Shown in pieces: positions 21,380 to 32,289 of a stretch of 64,000 bases of DNA. The stretch is from Marvania coccoides. Taxonomy: Eukaryota; Chlorophyta; Trebouxiophyceae; Chlorellales; Chlorellaceae. The notes under the pieces were generated by a model. It saw only the letters and a list, made by a program, of their open reading frames with translations. It was not told the DNA's origin and made no database searches. The translations under genes and the position numbers were made by a program. The stretch covers positions 310,001 through 374,000 of the forward strand of contig OY978097.1 in NCBI GenBank assembly GCA_963854735.1, written 5' to 3'. Within the stretch, counting starts at the first letter, position 1, and every line of letters begins with the position of its first letter.

Positions 21380-24300
21380 ATGGCAACTGCCCCTCGGGCT
21401 TCGGCCCCTTTCAAGGCCCCCAAGAGCGCTCCAGGCCCTCTGTCTCTCTCACTGACGGCCACCCGAGACATAGTCTTCGACTGCGACGGCACCCAACTCC
21501 TCCGGCAGCTCCCCCAAGAGGTGACGGTTCGGCTGGCTGCGGACTGCAGCTCACTGATCCTGGGAGCCACCAGCCTCGCAGGGGCCACCGCCGCGCTGGA
21601 CGTCTGTCTAGGCCAGGTATTATGCTATTCAAAGCTAAATTTCCCTTGAAAGCACGTTTTAGATGTATTATTGTGTTTTCTTGTTGTCCATGGCGTTCTC
21701 TCCCCATTTATTTTTTTGCAGCTGCCTACTCACCGCGTTCTGGCGCTCAGCCGCACCTGTGCGTGGTGGATGACCCCCTTCTGGGGCTCTTCCGCCGCTG
21801 ACATCCCCCTGGAGACCCAATTTTTGCTGTGCGAACTCCGCCAGAGTGGCACCCCTTTGTATGCCCTCTTCCTCCCTCTCATCGACTCCAACACCTTCCG
21901 CTCCACCCTCCGCCCCGCCCTAGACCCTTCATCCACCTCCTTGGGGCTCCACATCAACAGCGGCTCGCCAGAAGTGACAGCTTCCTCTTTTTCAAACACT
22001 GTTATCGTCACCGCCGGCTCCGACCCGTTCGAGCTCATTTCCCGCGGCGTGGCCGCAGGGGCGGCTCTGTCCGGAGCCGCGAAGCCCCGAGCGTCCAAGC
22101 CCCAGCCTGCCAGTCTTGATGGCTTCGGCTGGTGCACATGGGATGCTTTTTACTCTGCCGTCTCTGCTGCCGGCATTAAACAAGGGCTAGCATCGCTGGT
22201 GGACGGCGGTGCGCCGCCCAAGCTGCTCATCATTGACGATGGATGGCAGCAGACCGACGTTCCGCCCGCCTATCGCCGTTTCGAGGCTTCTCCGGTCCCC
22301 ACTGCTGGTGCCACAGCAGCCGGCATCCCCTCTGCTGCTGTTCTCTCCTCCTGGCACGAGGTCGAGGAGGCTGTGGCTACGCTTCTAACGGTCCCGGGTG
22401 ACCAGGTCCCAGACGCCATCAAGGGCATCCACCAGTTTGAAGAAGCAGCGGCAAACGGGGAGAAAGGAGCGGCGGAAGATGCTGCTCCCTCTGCTGCTGC
22501 TGCTTTGCCTGCGTCGCTGGTATCCAAGGCGGCTGCTGCTGTGAAGCACGCGGTGTATTCTTTGGAGGCAGGACTGCTGCACCTGGCCAAGCGCCTGCTG
22601 GATGCCTCTCCCAGCGACTCGTGGCTGATTCGCGCTTTTGGCACCCTCGCCACGGGACCGCTGCGCGGCGCCCTGCTGCGGTACTACTCGCGGTACGACC
22701 ACATGCGCAGGCTGGTCAGCGTGCGCGCCAACGCCAAGTTTGCGACCGCTGACGCCTCGGCTGCCGGCATTTCGCTGTCGGCGCCTGGTGGGGACCTCGC
22801 GGCTGTGGTGGCCTCCGTCAAGGCGCAGTATGGCGTGGAGTACGTCTACGCCTGGCACGCTCTGGCTGGGTTCTGGGCAGGTAAGATTTTTTTTGTAAAT
22901 GCTGAATTTGCATTTGCATTATAAATTAAAACTGTGTCTCCCCCAATGTGTTTTACCTTTAATCTAATCAAATGCATCTGATCAAATTTCTTCTACTCTG
23001 CAGGGATATCTGGGGCAGAGGAAGACGTCTCCTCTCCCACTCCTCCGTCTGAGATGGCCAAGTACCAACCTCGGCTGATGCACCCCAGGCCGGTGAGGGA
23101 CCTGCTGGCTGTGGACCCCTCCCTGCGGTGGAATGGTCTCACCCTGGCTGGGGTCTCTCTGCCCACCGACCCCACGGCGCTGCATGCTGACCTGCACAGC
23201 TACCTTTCTTCCTGCGGCATCGACGGCGTCAAGGTAGACGTGCAGGTAGGAGAATCCCATTATTTACAATTTCTGTTTTACTGCAAAAAAAAATTATTAA
23301 ATTTCCCATGTGTTCCATTTTTTACCTGCAAAAGTACGCCGTTTTTCTCCTGTCTTTGTTAAACTTTTTCAGGGTGCTGTCGGCCTGGTGGGCAGCGCCG
23401 CCGGCGGCGGTCCCGCCCTGGCCTCTAAGTACCACGCCAGCCTGGACGCCTCCATCTCCCGCCACTTCCCGGGAAGCCACCTCATCAACTGCATGGCGCA
23501 CTCCTCGGAGAACCTGTTCAACCTCGGCGCAAACGTGTCGCGCGCCTCAGACGACTTCTACCCGCTGCTCCCTGCGTCGTGGACCACCCACATCCCCACC
23601 TGCGCCTACAACGGGCTCTTTATCGGCGAGCTGGCCGTGCCCGACTGGTGAGAGCGAAAGGCCGGAACTTTCTTCGATACAACGTTTTTTTTTTTTTTTT
23701 TTAATATATTTCTAATGTGTTGAAGACTAGTTAATCACCATCCGAGGTGCACTGAGCATGGAAAAGTCAGATTTTCTTTCCATTTTCAATTTTCTCCCTT
23801 CAGTTCTTTGAGTTAACCTCGCATTTCTATATATTGCTCTCCCTGCAGGGACATGTTCCACAGCAAGCACCCCGCCGCGGCGCTGCATGCCACCGCCCGG
23901 GCCGTCTCCGGCTCCCCAGTCTACGTCTCTGACCGCCCAGGCCACCACAACTTCCGCCTCCTCCGCAGCCTCGTCTTCCCAGACGGCTCCGTGCTGCGGT
24001 GCCGCCTCCCGGGCCGCCCCACCGCTGACTGCCTCTTTTCGGACGTCGTCCGCGACGGAAAATCCGCCCTTAAGGTGTGGAACGCCAACGCCATCACTGG
24101 CGTCGTCGGAGTTTTCAACGTGCAAGGCAGCGAGTATTCCACCGCCCACCGCACCTTCCGCACCTTCAACCGCTCCCCACCCACTCTCACCGCTGTCGTT
24201 AGCCCCGCAGACGCCCCCACACTCGACTTTTCTGCCGCCGCTGGCCGGTGCCTCATGCACTCCAGTCTCACTGGCAGCATGACCCTGGTGGAGACCGCCA

Positions 24301-24668
24301 GCGACGCTGAGGCGGACGTAGAGTGCGGCCTGGCTGTCACTGTGCCGCCAGGCGGCCATGCCATCGTCACGCTCAGCGTGGTTCTCTTTTCAAGCACCGC
24401 TGACATCGTCAGTTTTGCTCCTGTGGGGCTGACCAACATGCTGAACGCGGGCGGGGCGGTGTTGGGATGCGCGTTCGAGGGTTCTGTCGTCATGCTGGCG
24501 GTGCGCGGCCGCGGCAGCTTCCTTGCTCACGCTTCTCGCCGCCCTACTGCAGTGGCAATGGGCGGAGCAGCCCTGGATTTTGAGTACGACGCCGAGGCTG
24601 CTGCCCTGCGCTTCAGCATCGAGGCTGAGGACTGCAAAGCCAAGCGCAAATGCCTCGTCCAATTTTGA
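21380..24668 (+). CDS. Raffinose/stachyose synthase-like glycoside hydrolase family 36 protein
   Basis: Family that transfers galactose from galactinol to sucrose or raffinose, or acts as an alkaline alpha-galactosidase. Five exons, 21380-21616, 21722-22880, 23004-23245, 23373-23647 and 23849-24668, give 910 aa. Diagnostic stretches are CAWWMTPFWGSSAADIPLETQF, DGFGWCTWDAFYSAV, LLIIDDGWQQTD, YVYAWHALAGFW, DGVKVDVQ (nucleophile Asp), CMAHSSENLF, and YVSDRPGHHNF (acid/base Asp). An Ala-rich insert of some 80-100 residues follows the DDGWQ box, as in stachyose synthases. The exact acceptor cannot be decided from motifs. The next sugar gene in the window is a galactinol-synthase-like GT8 about 1.4 kb downstream, past a small minus-strand gene. 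Confidence 0.9.
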
Positions 24669-25049
24669 TGATTTGTATTTTCCAACGAGCAACTAATCGA
24701 TGACTTTCGATTGCATTCCATGAACGATTTTTTTTGAATCAACCAAAGAAATAAACACCAGCACCTAATTTCATTTTTTGAGTACACCTGCTGTTATTTT
24801 AATTATCCTGCATTTATTCATTTACCTCGCCTTTTCTGCCATTTACCCCTGTAGTTATTTCGATTCAATTATTACATTTTGTCGCAAGCGCGGTGAAAAA
24901 TGCCGAGCTTGCAACCATTTCGTTTCCTAGTGCTGCTTTTATGAAAGATTCGTTCTCCTACGGTGGCCGAAAATGCCTCCCTGCCTCTGCCATGTACCTG
25001 CGTTCCCTTGTAACCATTTTTTTGAGCTACTTTCCGGGAAGATGTTTTT
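24669..25049. other. Convergent intergenic region
   Basis: AT-rich 3' flank of raffinose synthase and of the DUF3128 gene. Nothing else was recognised. Confidence 0.5.
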
Positions 25050-25544
25050 TTATATCACGGGGTCCTCTTTGCCGCCTTGCCGCTGGCTGTCAAACTCGTT
25101 CTTCCAGAAGAACTCCGCCTCTTCCTTGGTGCGCAGCTGCCAGAGCGGGTGGCGCCCTGCATTGGGGTCTGGCGGGGCGTCATCTTTATAGCGGGACGTC
25201 TTTCTTTTTAAGCAGTCCATGAGCTTGCCCCAGTGGCCGGTACAGGTATCGACGGTGTTGTAGACGTAGTACTCCTTCATCTGGTGCACGGGGGCTGCAG
25301 GAAATGTGGATGAGAAGAAGGTGAAAAAATGCCGTCGGAGGCAAAGCGGCCGAGAAAATCAAAACTCACAATAACAGAACCACAAGGCGTCGAACAGCGG
25401 GACGCACGACTCCTTCTCTGGCTCTCCAATCTTTTTCGGGACTGGCGGCTGCCACACTTCGTAGCTTTTTCCCGATGGCGATGTATAAGATGGAGAAGCG
25501 GGGTCCGTGGGACGAGCTGGAGGCGGTGCTTCTTCTTCAAGCAT
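25050..25544 (-). CDS. DUF3128 (C22orf39-like) small cysteine-motif protein
   Basis: Two exons, 25544-25370 and 25294-25050, give 139 aa. The N-terminal third is acidic and Pro-rich (MLEEEAPPPARPTDP). The conserved part reads CVPLFDALWFCYSPVHQ, then YYVYNTVDTCTGHWGKLMDCLKRK, giving paired Cys motifs (CX8C and CX9C) on two predicted helices, as in DUF3128. Twin-Cys small proteins are often intermembrane-space or cytosolic assembly factors, but the function of this family is not settled. The tail holds a Trp-rich stretch (HPLWQLRTKEEAEFFWKNEF). ATG 25544 is the first in the GC-rich part; a GTG 24 nt upstream is in frame but unlikely to be used. Confidence 0.75.
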
Positions 25545-26095
25545 CCTTGCAAATCGATCCGCGATCACAGGCCTTTCGAAAATGAAACCAGGCGCAATAC
25601 TAGAATTAAAATTCTTGAATTAAATTATAATTGATTTCAAAATTTAGTGTGTACGATAAAATATGACTTTTGGAGCTATTCTGATGTTCTCACGTTGCAC
25701 AATACTTTGTTTGAAATTTATAATGTATTGATCGGAAGGTCGTGGACAGATAAATTTTGATGAAGAAAACAATATGCGGATTCATTTTTTCAACAAAGAC
25801 TAGGCTTGCGGCGTGATGGCCTTCTTAGGGGAATAAGAGAATGGCATGAATCCATTCCATTATCTACTCCCTTTATCTGCATGCTAGGTCAGCTTCGCGC
25901 CAGGGGTTGGAAGAAGAAAATGTGACACTCAGAACTACTTCTTTTGTTCTGCCTGGCTGTCGAGCATATGAAAAAATAGTGTACTCGAAAAATTAATCCA
26001 AAATCCGGTTATCAACATGCTCGCCCTCCCAATAACGCGACGATAATGCAGCCACCAAAACTTCTCAAGAGCCTTCCCGTATTTACCTGAGCGCC
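25545..26095. other. Divergent intergenic region with a doubtful small ORF
   Basis: AT-rich spacer between DUF3128 and the GT8 gene. A minus-strand ORF (25935-26135, 66 codons) reads KALEKFWWLHYRRVIGRASM and could encode a small membrane protein. It overlaps the first GT8 exon in antisense and has no recognised homologue. Confidence 0.35.
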
Positions 26096-27220
26096 ATGCA
26101 GTGCGCGTATGTAACGCTCTTGACGAGGCACGCATTTTGTTTTCTTTATAAAATTTACCCTCGGAGGCGGAGGCAGGTTTCGTCCAGCCTCACCTCTCTG
26201 TCGCCGTCGCTTATTTTTAAAAATATTTTTACTGTGCAGAGACAGCTACGTAAAAGGCACACTCTGCCTCCAAAGGAGCCTCGTTGCTGTTTCGGCGCGA
26301 TATCCCTTGATCGTAATGTACACAGAAACGCTGAGCGAGCACGCGGTGGAGCTGCTGGCAGCAGAGGGCTGCCTATTACGAGCCATCAACAGATATGTTC
26401 CGGAAGGAGGCGAGTGTTTTTGCCTGCCTTTTTTAAATATTAAAACCCTATAAATACTATTGAGCGTCTTTTACAATCCCTCAGATACCAGTTCTGTGCC
26501 GTACAAGCTGCCCTGCTACGCCGAGTGTTGGTCAAAATTGCGGCTGTTCGAGTTTGAAGAGTACTCGCGCCTATGCTTCCTAGACGCCGACATGGTGGTG
26601 CTCAAGAACATTGACCACCTGTTCCTGCTGCCTCAGGGCTTCTGGGCTGCCCCTGACTGCTCCGCCGGCCGAGAAACCGAGGTGGAGCGGAACGCCTGTC
26701 CGCTGCTTTCTTCCAGCCCCAGTTACTTCAACGCGGGGCTGTTCGTGACCAGTCCCTCGAGGAAGCTCCTGCGCAAGATTGAGCGCGCGCTCCGGAAGGG
26801 ACAGCTACATGTGGGGGCGTACGCTGAGCAGGATTTGCTGAACAGCTACTTCAAGGTAATCCACAACAGCTACTTGACTGCGGCGTTTCAATACCCAGTC
26901 GAAAACTTGCTTGGTTTTGTGCAAGAATTTCCCCTTCAAACATCTCTTTGGATTTCTAAAATTTGGCGCTTCCCCTTTTTTTTGAACCACAGGGCGCATG
27001 GAACCGCCTGCCGGTGGGCTTTAAATTGCAGAAAAACGTCAAGTTCCACCACGCCCACCTGTGAGCCCCTAAGGAGGCGTTCGTGCTGCACTTCACTGAC
27101 CACAAGCCATGGAACGATGACAAGGACCACACAGACAACGCTGCATTTGCCGACATCGTGGCGCTGTGGTGGAAGAACTACCTGGGGCCCGCAAAAGAAG
27201 AGGCAACCGGCTGGCTCTGA
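26096..27220 (+). pseudogene. Galactinol synthase-like glycosyltransferase family 8 gene with in-frame TGA
   Basis: GT8 enzyme resembling galactinol synthase (UDP-galactose plus myo-inositol). Four exons: 26096-26127, 26240-26409, 26485-26855 and 26993-27220. Motifs are AYVTLLTRDSYVKG, RYPLIVMYTETL, AINRYVPEG, WSKLRLFEFEEYSRLCFLDAD (DxD metal site), NIDHLFLLPQGFWA, YFNAGLFV, AEQDLLNSYFK and VLHFTDHKPW. An in-frame TGA at 27062-27064 interrupts exon 4. The same frame then continues with APKEAFVLHFTDHKPW and ADIVALWWKNYL to a second TGA at 27218, so the conserved C-terminal sugar-binding part lies beyond the stop. Truncated product 216 aa, read-through 266 aa. The first two introns start with GC (gcacgc, gcgagt). 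Either a nonsense allele, a sequencing error, or a recent pseudogene. Confidence 0.8.
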
Positions 27221-27669
27221 TGCAAATCCCGAGCTGTTGAACAAAAATGGGAAAGAGCATAAGTGCGGGGCGCAGATTTTCCCCTGGAAGCTCCAGCAAT
27301 CGTTGAAAAGAAGAGGGGCCAGCGACAGCGCGCTATTTTCTGAATGAATTTACGCAATTTTGGAAACAACAAAACCACAGGATAAACCACAAGGAAACAC
27401 ATATAAAACAGGGGGAGGGAATTTGTAAAAAAATCGCTCAGGTTTGAATGGGAGAAAGAAATTCGCAGTACGTTCGAAGCCTTTGTGTACTGTATAATGG
27501 TCCACAACAACAAGTGTTTAGTCATGGTCGTATATTTGGTTATCGTATTCTTGCAGTGCCACATAGCATTTGTCCTGGTTACTGGATTTTTGCAATACGC
27601 AAGGTAGTGTAGACTAGTTTGGCAATGTCTCGATACCGTACTTTCACAGCATGATCTACTGCAAGTTTC
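27221..27669. other. Convergent intergenic region
   Basis: Spacer between the GT8 3' end and the kinase 3' end. The plus-strand frame after 27220 stays open for some 40 codons but shows no conserved sequence. Nothing else was seen. Confidence 0.45.
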
Positions 27670-29473
27670 TCACATCAGGCTGCACGCACACCCCCCCGGC
27701 GCCTTGCCTTCTCCCCCAGCCTGGTGGCCCTTGCCGCCACTGCACACACCCGACTCATCAATTCTCTCCAGCGCTCGCCGCACTTCACGCGCCGACGGCC
27801 GCAGCGTAGAAACCCCGCTCCAGCACGCGTTTATGAGGAAGTTAACTTCTTTGGGTACCGATGTCTGGGTGAGAGTGGGACGATAGCCGTTGGCCACCCG
27901 ATGGGCCTGCACAAAGAGATAGATGCATATGTAGAGAAAATGTAAGAGTAACTAAAATTGGGGGGGAGGGGGAGGAAAGGAGGAAACTAGAAATTACCAG
28001 CATGGCCAGGTCCTCTGGCTCTCCGCCGTTGGCCATGATGAGCACGGAGGGAATGACGCGGTAGAACAGGTTGTACATGATGTTGGCGAAGCTGAAAATG
28101 TCGCACTTTTCATCGTATTTGACACCGGAGGTGCCGCACAGCAGGACCTCTGCAAAAGAAAGAACAGTGACACAAGTTAAGTTGAGATACAATGGAATGG
28201 ATTTGGAAAAAAAGATATGAAGAAAGAAATGAAAAAAACAGGTCTGAAAAGTTGCAATGTGTTAATTGAGTACCTGGCGCCATGTAGGAAAACGAGCCTG
28301 CCACGCCGGTGTAGTCCGTCGTGGCAGACACGATGGACAACGCCGACGCCCGCTCCTTCTGCGACAGCACCGTGTCCAGGCGCTCCAACGTCACATCCAG
28401 CTTTGAGCTGCGACGGCGCTGCAGCGGAGACCAAGAAGGCTGGGAGCTCAACATAGCCGCCTCCTGCTGCATCTTCTTGCCCTCCTTGCTGCCCGACACC
28501 AGCTTGGCCAGCCCGAAGTCGCCCAGCTTAGCGTCAGCTTCCCCCACGTTCTTTGAGGTAAGCAGAACGTTGTCCAGCTTTAGGTCTCTGTGAATGATGA
28601 TGGGCTTTGCCGAGTGCCTGCATTGTTCGGGTTTAACAAAAACAAAGTTATCTAGGGAATTCAAGCAATAACAAGAAGGAGACACAATTGTTCCGACTCC
28701 ATCATTTCAGTAGATTTAGGTTACAACTCGTGGGTTCCCCTGGATTTTTCCGCGGGTGCTTTTCGGGAATAAATAAATGACAAGGTGCCATGGATGAATA
28801 ATAAAAGGTGACAGAAGACTCACAGGTACTCCAGCGACTTGCAGATTTGAATGCACCATCGCAGGGCGTCTCTCTGGGAGTACAGCGGCTTCATGGGGTC
28901 CACCATCTGCTTGAAAACTAGGTCTCGAAGGGACCCGCCAGCACAGAACTCTTGCACGATAAACAGGTCCATGTAGCCAGCGTCTGAGGCGGAGGCGTAC
29001 GGGTCTCTGGAGGTGCCGCCCATGCCCACCAGCTCCACGATGAAGGGGTGCTGCAGCTTGCGCATGAGTGAGGTTTCCTCGATGAAGAGTTCTACGTCGG
29101 TTTGATTCTCAAGCAACTCAGGCTTGAGGGTCTTGACCGCCACAGAGCGGGCGCCATCCAGGACGGCGAGGTTGACGAACGCGAAGGCGCCTTCGCCCAG
29201 GGGGCTCTTCACATTCAGCCTGCCGCTGTCGATGAGCGATTCGCCAGCTGGCATCATGTCCCGCAGCGTTTTGAAGCCCTGCATGCCCCAGATCAATGCA
29301 GAAACGTGTAAACCGGTGCATAATGGATTGGGTGGGGTTCCCGCGTCGTCAGTCCTCCTTACCTTGGAGATTTTCACGGCGTGCAACACAGTTGCCGCCT
29401 TTTTCCACGATGATGAGTCGCTCGTGTTCATATCTGTAAAAGACTTTGATACATCTTCTTCGATGGCATCCAT
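27670..29473 (-). CDS. Protein kinase with C-terminal CaaX-like box
   Basis: Serine/threonine or dual-specificity kinase, TKL-like. Five exons, 29473-29363, 29278-28824, 28617-28274, 28149-27998 and 27906-27670, give 432 aa. Kinase motifs: LGEGAFAFVNLAV (Gly loop), VAVKTLKPE (Lys), MRKLQHPFIVELVG, FIVQEFCAGGSL, IIHRDLKLDNVLL (catalytic Asp), LGDFGLAKLV (DFG), SYMAPEVLLCG, KCDIFSFANIMYNL. The activation loop carries an insert of about 70 residues rich in Ser and Arg between DFG and APE. The protein ends GGCACSLM: CSLM fits a CaaX farnesylation signal and the upstream Cys could be palmitoylated. Membrane attachment is inferred. Substrate unknown. Confidence 0.85.
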
Positions 29474-29735
29474 TGGGCTTATTTTTAATAAAACCCTCGA
29501 TTGGATTTAAATAATCTAATTTCGTCCAAACGCAGGATGAAAAATATCACAACAACAGGGCAAGGGGAAAAAGGAGCAGATTTGGACTGGAATTACTTTA
29601 TAAAACACGCCTGCTTTTGCTAAATAATTCGGGTTGACGAGCTCATCCCCCTTTCTATACCAGACAGATCTTCCTTCTGTAGGGCAGTCGGCTAACCCCC
29701 AAAAATGAATATTTTTACACTGAACGCCAACGTCT

Positions 29736-31482
29736 TCACTCCGCTGCCAGCAGGTTCAGCTGCGTGTCGTTGGCGCGCCTTCCTAGCCCCATGCTGTTAA
29801 TTAAAGCCGAGGGGGAAAAGGTAGCGGTGATCAGCCGCTGTATGTCAACCTGCCGCGCCTGCAGCGGCACAAATCGCAGCCCCTCCCGCGCATTCCCCTC
29901 CACACGCACTACCACCGACCACACCTCCTTCGGCCCTTTCTTTCCGCTCTTTCCTCCCACGAAAAATCCAGCTCCGCCCGCTAAGCCATGCAAGCTCATG
30001 CTGTCCATGAGGAGCTGTTCCGGCGTGGGGGGGTCGTCGCCTGCCGCTGCTGAGGCTATCGACCACCCCTCCTCGCGCAAATCTTTCCTCAAAGAAGATG
30101 AAGAAGAGGAACCACTGCTGGCATCGCCATCGTCACCGCCGCTGCCCCCTTCTTCCACCGCTGCCTCTGTTTCACTCTCTTTACGCACCACCACCATCTC
30201 CATCTCCATCAACAGCACCGCCTCCGCCGTGCTGCGCTGCAGCCGCAGCGGAAAATCTGGCATCGGTCTTAAGCTGCTGCTGCCGCCACTGCTGCCCCTC
30301 CCAAATACCCTGTGTGCCAACACTTCCTGCAAAATGTGCTCATAGGCTGCCACGCTTTCAGGGGTGGAGCCACGCAGCGGCCACACGTAGCGAGCGTGCT
30401 TTTTCGCCAACGCCAGCGCCTTGCTGCCCTCTGCCGCAGTCAGCTGCCCCCCGCTGGGCAGCAGCTCCACCACGCCCGCGGATTCGCCCACCCTCCGCAC
30501 CTTCAGCCGCTGCAGAACGCCGGCATCGCCAGGAGCAGCCACCAGCGCCGCTTCTCCGCCTGAAAACGCAACCTCCAGCGATACCACCGCCGGCGTCGTG
30601 CCCAGCGTCTCCGAGCTGCGGTTCCACTTGGTCGCAGCTGCTTGCCGTAGGCCTGCAGCCAGGTGCAAGATCCCTGCAGCGCGACTTTCTGCCATGTCTT
30701 CCATAGCAAAATCCACGAAATCGGCCACGCCCAACGAAGGCAGCTCCACGGGGCGGCGCAGGGCGGCGGAGCGCGCGCCACGCACCGTCACGGTGGCTCC
30801 TTCTCGCAGCAGCACTCGCTTTAAAGGTCCTACCCCTTCTGTTGGGTACGGCAGCCACATTTCTACCTCTGTGGGGGGAGAGAAATAGAGGTCTAGCGGT
30901 CCAGCGAGCGTGAAGTCGGCCAGCGTGGCGCCGTCGCGAAGGGGGCGCACCAGATGGACGTCCAGAGCGTCCCAATCGCCTTTTTCGAGAATGCCGCCGA
31001 GGCTGGTCGGCAGCTTGTGTCGAACGGGGACCCAAGTCAGGTATTCGTCTTCGAGGCTCAGCGCTGCGCCACTGAAGAAGCGGTGCTCCACGTCGCCCAC
31101 CTGAAGCGCCAGGCTGACATCAGGCCCGCTCCAAATTCTAACGGTGCTCAAATCCGCTTCCTGGAGCTCCAGATGCCCCTCTGCGAAAGCAGCGGAAGGG
31201 ACATTGGTAATAATGTGAACATCAAGGTGGTTCGAAGCACGCGAAGAAGATATGATGGGCAGGAAACTCACCCCTTAACCATTTAGAGTTCAAGAACTTG
31301 ACTGCTGATGCCGCTGCGTCACCAGCTGTCTGGTTCAGTAGGGCCGACATATCCTTCTGAACCAGCAATACCGCCGTGCTGTCGGGTTTCGACGAAGAAG
31401 CCGGAGCCAAGAAGAATAAAATGAAGATGATACATGATCTCGAGCTCCTTATGACAAGCGCTCGCTGCCCCGAACCTGCCAT
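29736..31482 (-). CDS. Unrecognised protein with N-terminal signal-peptide-like segment
   Basis: Two exons, 31482-31272 and 31180-29736, give 551 aa. The N-terminus MAGSGQRALVIRSSRSCIIFILFFLAPASSS looks like a signal peptide, with positive charges and then a hydrophobic core. The body is mixed alpha/beta with no transmembrane segment, two acidic low-complexity patches (EEGGSGGDDGDASSGS and nearby) and a C-terminus ending NDTQLNLLAAE. I recognise no domain. An alternative model begins further upstream: a GC-rich exon ending at about 31567 can be spliced in frame into codon 3 of this model across an 80-90 nt AT-rich GT-AG intron, which would replace the signal peptide by an internal membrane segment. 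Confidence 0.7.
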
Positions 31483-31487
31483 TGCAT

Positions 31488-31880
31488 TCACAAACACATA
31501 GTCAGTTCAGTAATATTTAAATAAAATTTTTTAGATCTCAAAATACAATTGCTTCTCGAACTTTTGCTACCTTTCAAAATTTCTTCCCCCAGAGAAAAAT
31601 TGTCCCCCCAGCCGGGAAACCTGCCTGAACCTGAACCCCGGCGTGTCATGAGAATGAGCATCAGAAATGCCCAAATCACGGAGGCGTCAACACGGTGCAA
31701 ACAGCAGCTTTGGGCACCTTGCAGGTCTTCCAGCTGTTGCAGTTCTTTTCGTTCCCTCTCCCGCCGCGACGCGCCGCTCATGGTGGTTGTTGGAATAGCA
31801 GCACGTGCATTCGAGATCCTTTGTCGAAATTCGAGAACCTGGTCCTCTTCTAGTGAAACCTTTGGACGGCCGTCTGAATC
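31488..31880 (-). CDS. Candidate upstream exon or separate small membrane-protein ORF
   Basis: Open frame with charged residues (KVSLEEDQVLEFRQRISNAR, SGASRRERERKELQQLEDLQ), one hydrophobic helix (VIWAFLMLILM) and a basic turn (TRRGSGSGR). There is an ATG at about 31780. Read straight through it stops at 31488, six bases before the ATG of the next gene. But its last 25 codons are AT-rich and look like an intron (gtagca...ggcag). Splicing there would make it the N-terminus of the downstream protein. No family recognised. Confidence 0.4.
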   Translation of the reverse strand, partial: DSDGRPKVSLEEDQVLEFRQRISNARAAIPTTTMSGASRRERERKELQQLEDLQGAQSCCLHRVDASVIWAFLMLILMTRRGSGSGRFPGWGDNFSLGEEILKGSKSSRSNCILRSKKFYLNITELTMCL

Positions 31881-32289
31881 TGCACTATAAAGAAAGCATT
31901 GGAATGCCATGCAGCCCAGAAATCGGGCGGCAAAAATATGCATACAAAATTACATTCTTGACGATAGTGTATCAAAGACAGGGCTACAAGACGCTAAATT
32001 TTTGCACATGATTTTTTTTCTCTCGAAGAGGGTTCAGGAATGGAAATTTGAAAAGTAGTTTAATATTTTAAGAGGGCGGGTGTTCTCGCCAGCCGCTCAG
32101 CGATATGCTTGGAAAGGAGTTTGGGAGAACAAAAGTTCGCTAACTGCATGAAGAGCTAATTTATAATAAGTGTGCAAAAGAACCACCTTGCCTTTTGGCG
32201 CATGGACACACGAACTGTCACGGCGGCAATCAGTCGAGATTTATTTGATGTTGATTTGTCAAAATCTCGATTTGACATCAATGAAGATC
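31881..32289. other. Intergenic region
   Basis: AT-rich spacer between two minus-strand genes. No supported ORF or motif. Confidence 0.45.

Noticed and set aside
25935..26135. 66-codon minus-strand ORF with aromatic and basic residues
   Set aside because: Overlaps the first GT8 exon in antisense, and no upstream exon or homologue was found; mentioned only as doubtful.
27062..27064. Selenocysteine at the in-frame TGA of the GT8 gene
   Set aside because: No Cys or Sec is known at this position in the family, no redox context, and I saw no obvious SECIS-like element downstream; a nonsense change is simpler.
27061..27073. Very short intron (gtgag...taag, 13 nt) removing the GT8 stop
   Set aside because: Removal would shift the frame and destroy the conserved downstream sequence, and other introns here are 60 nt or longer.
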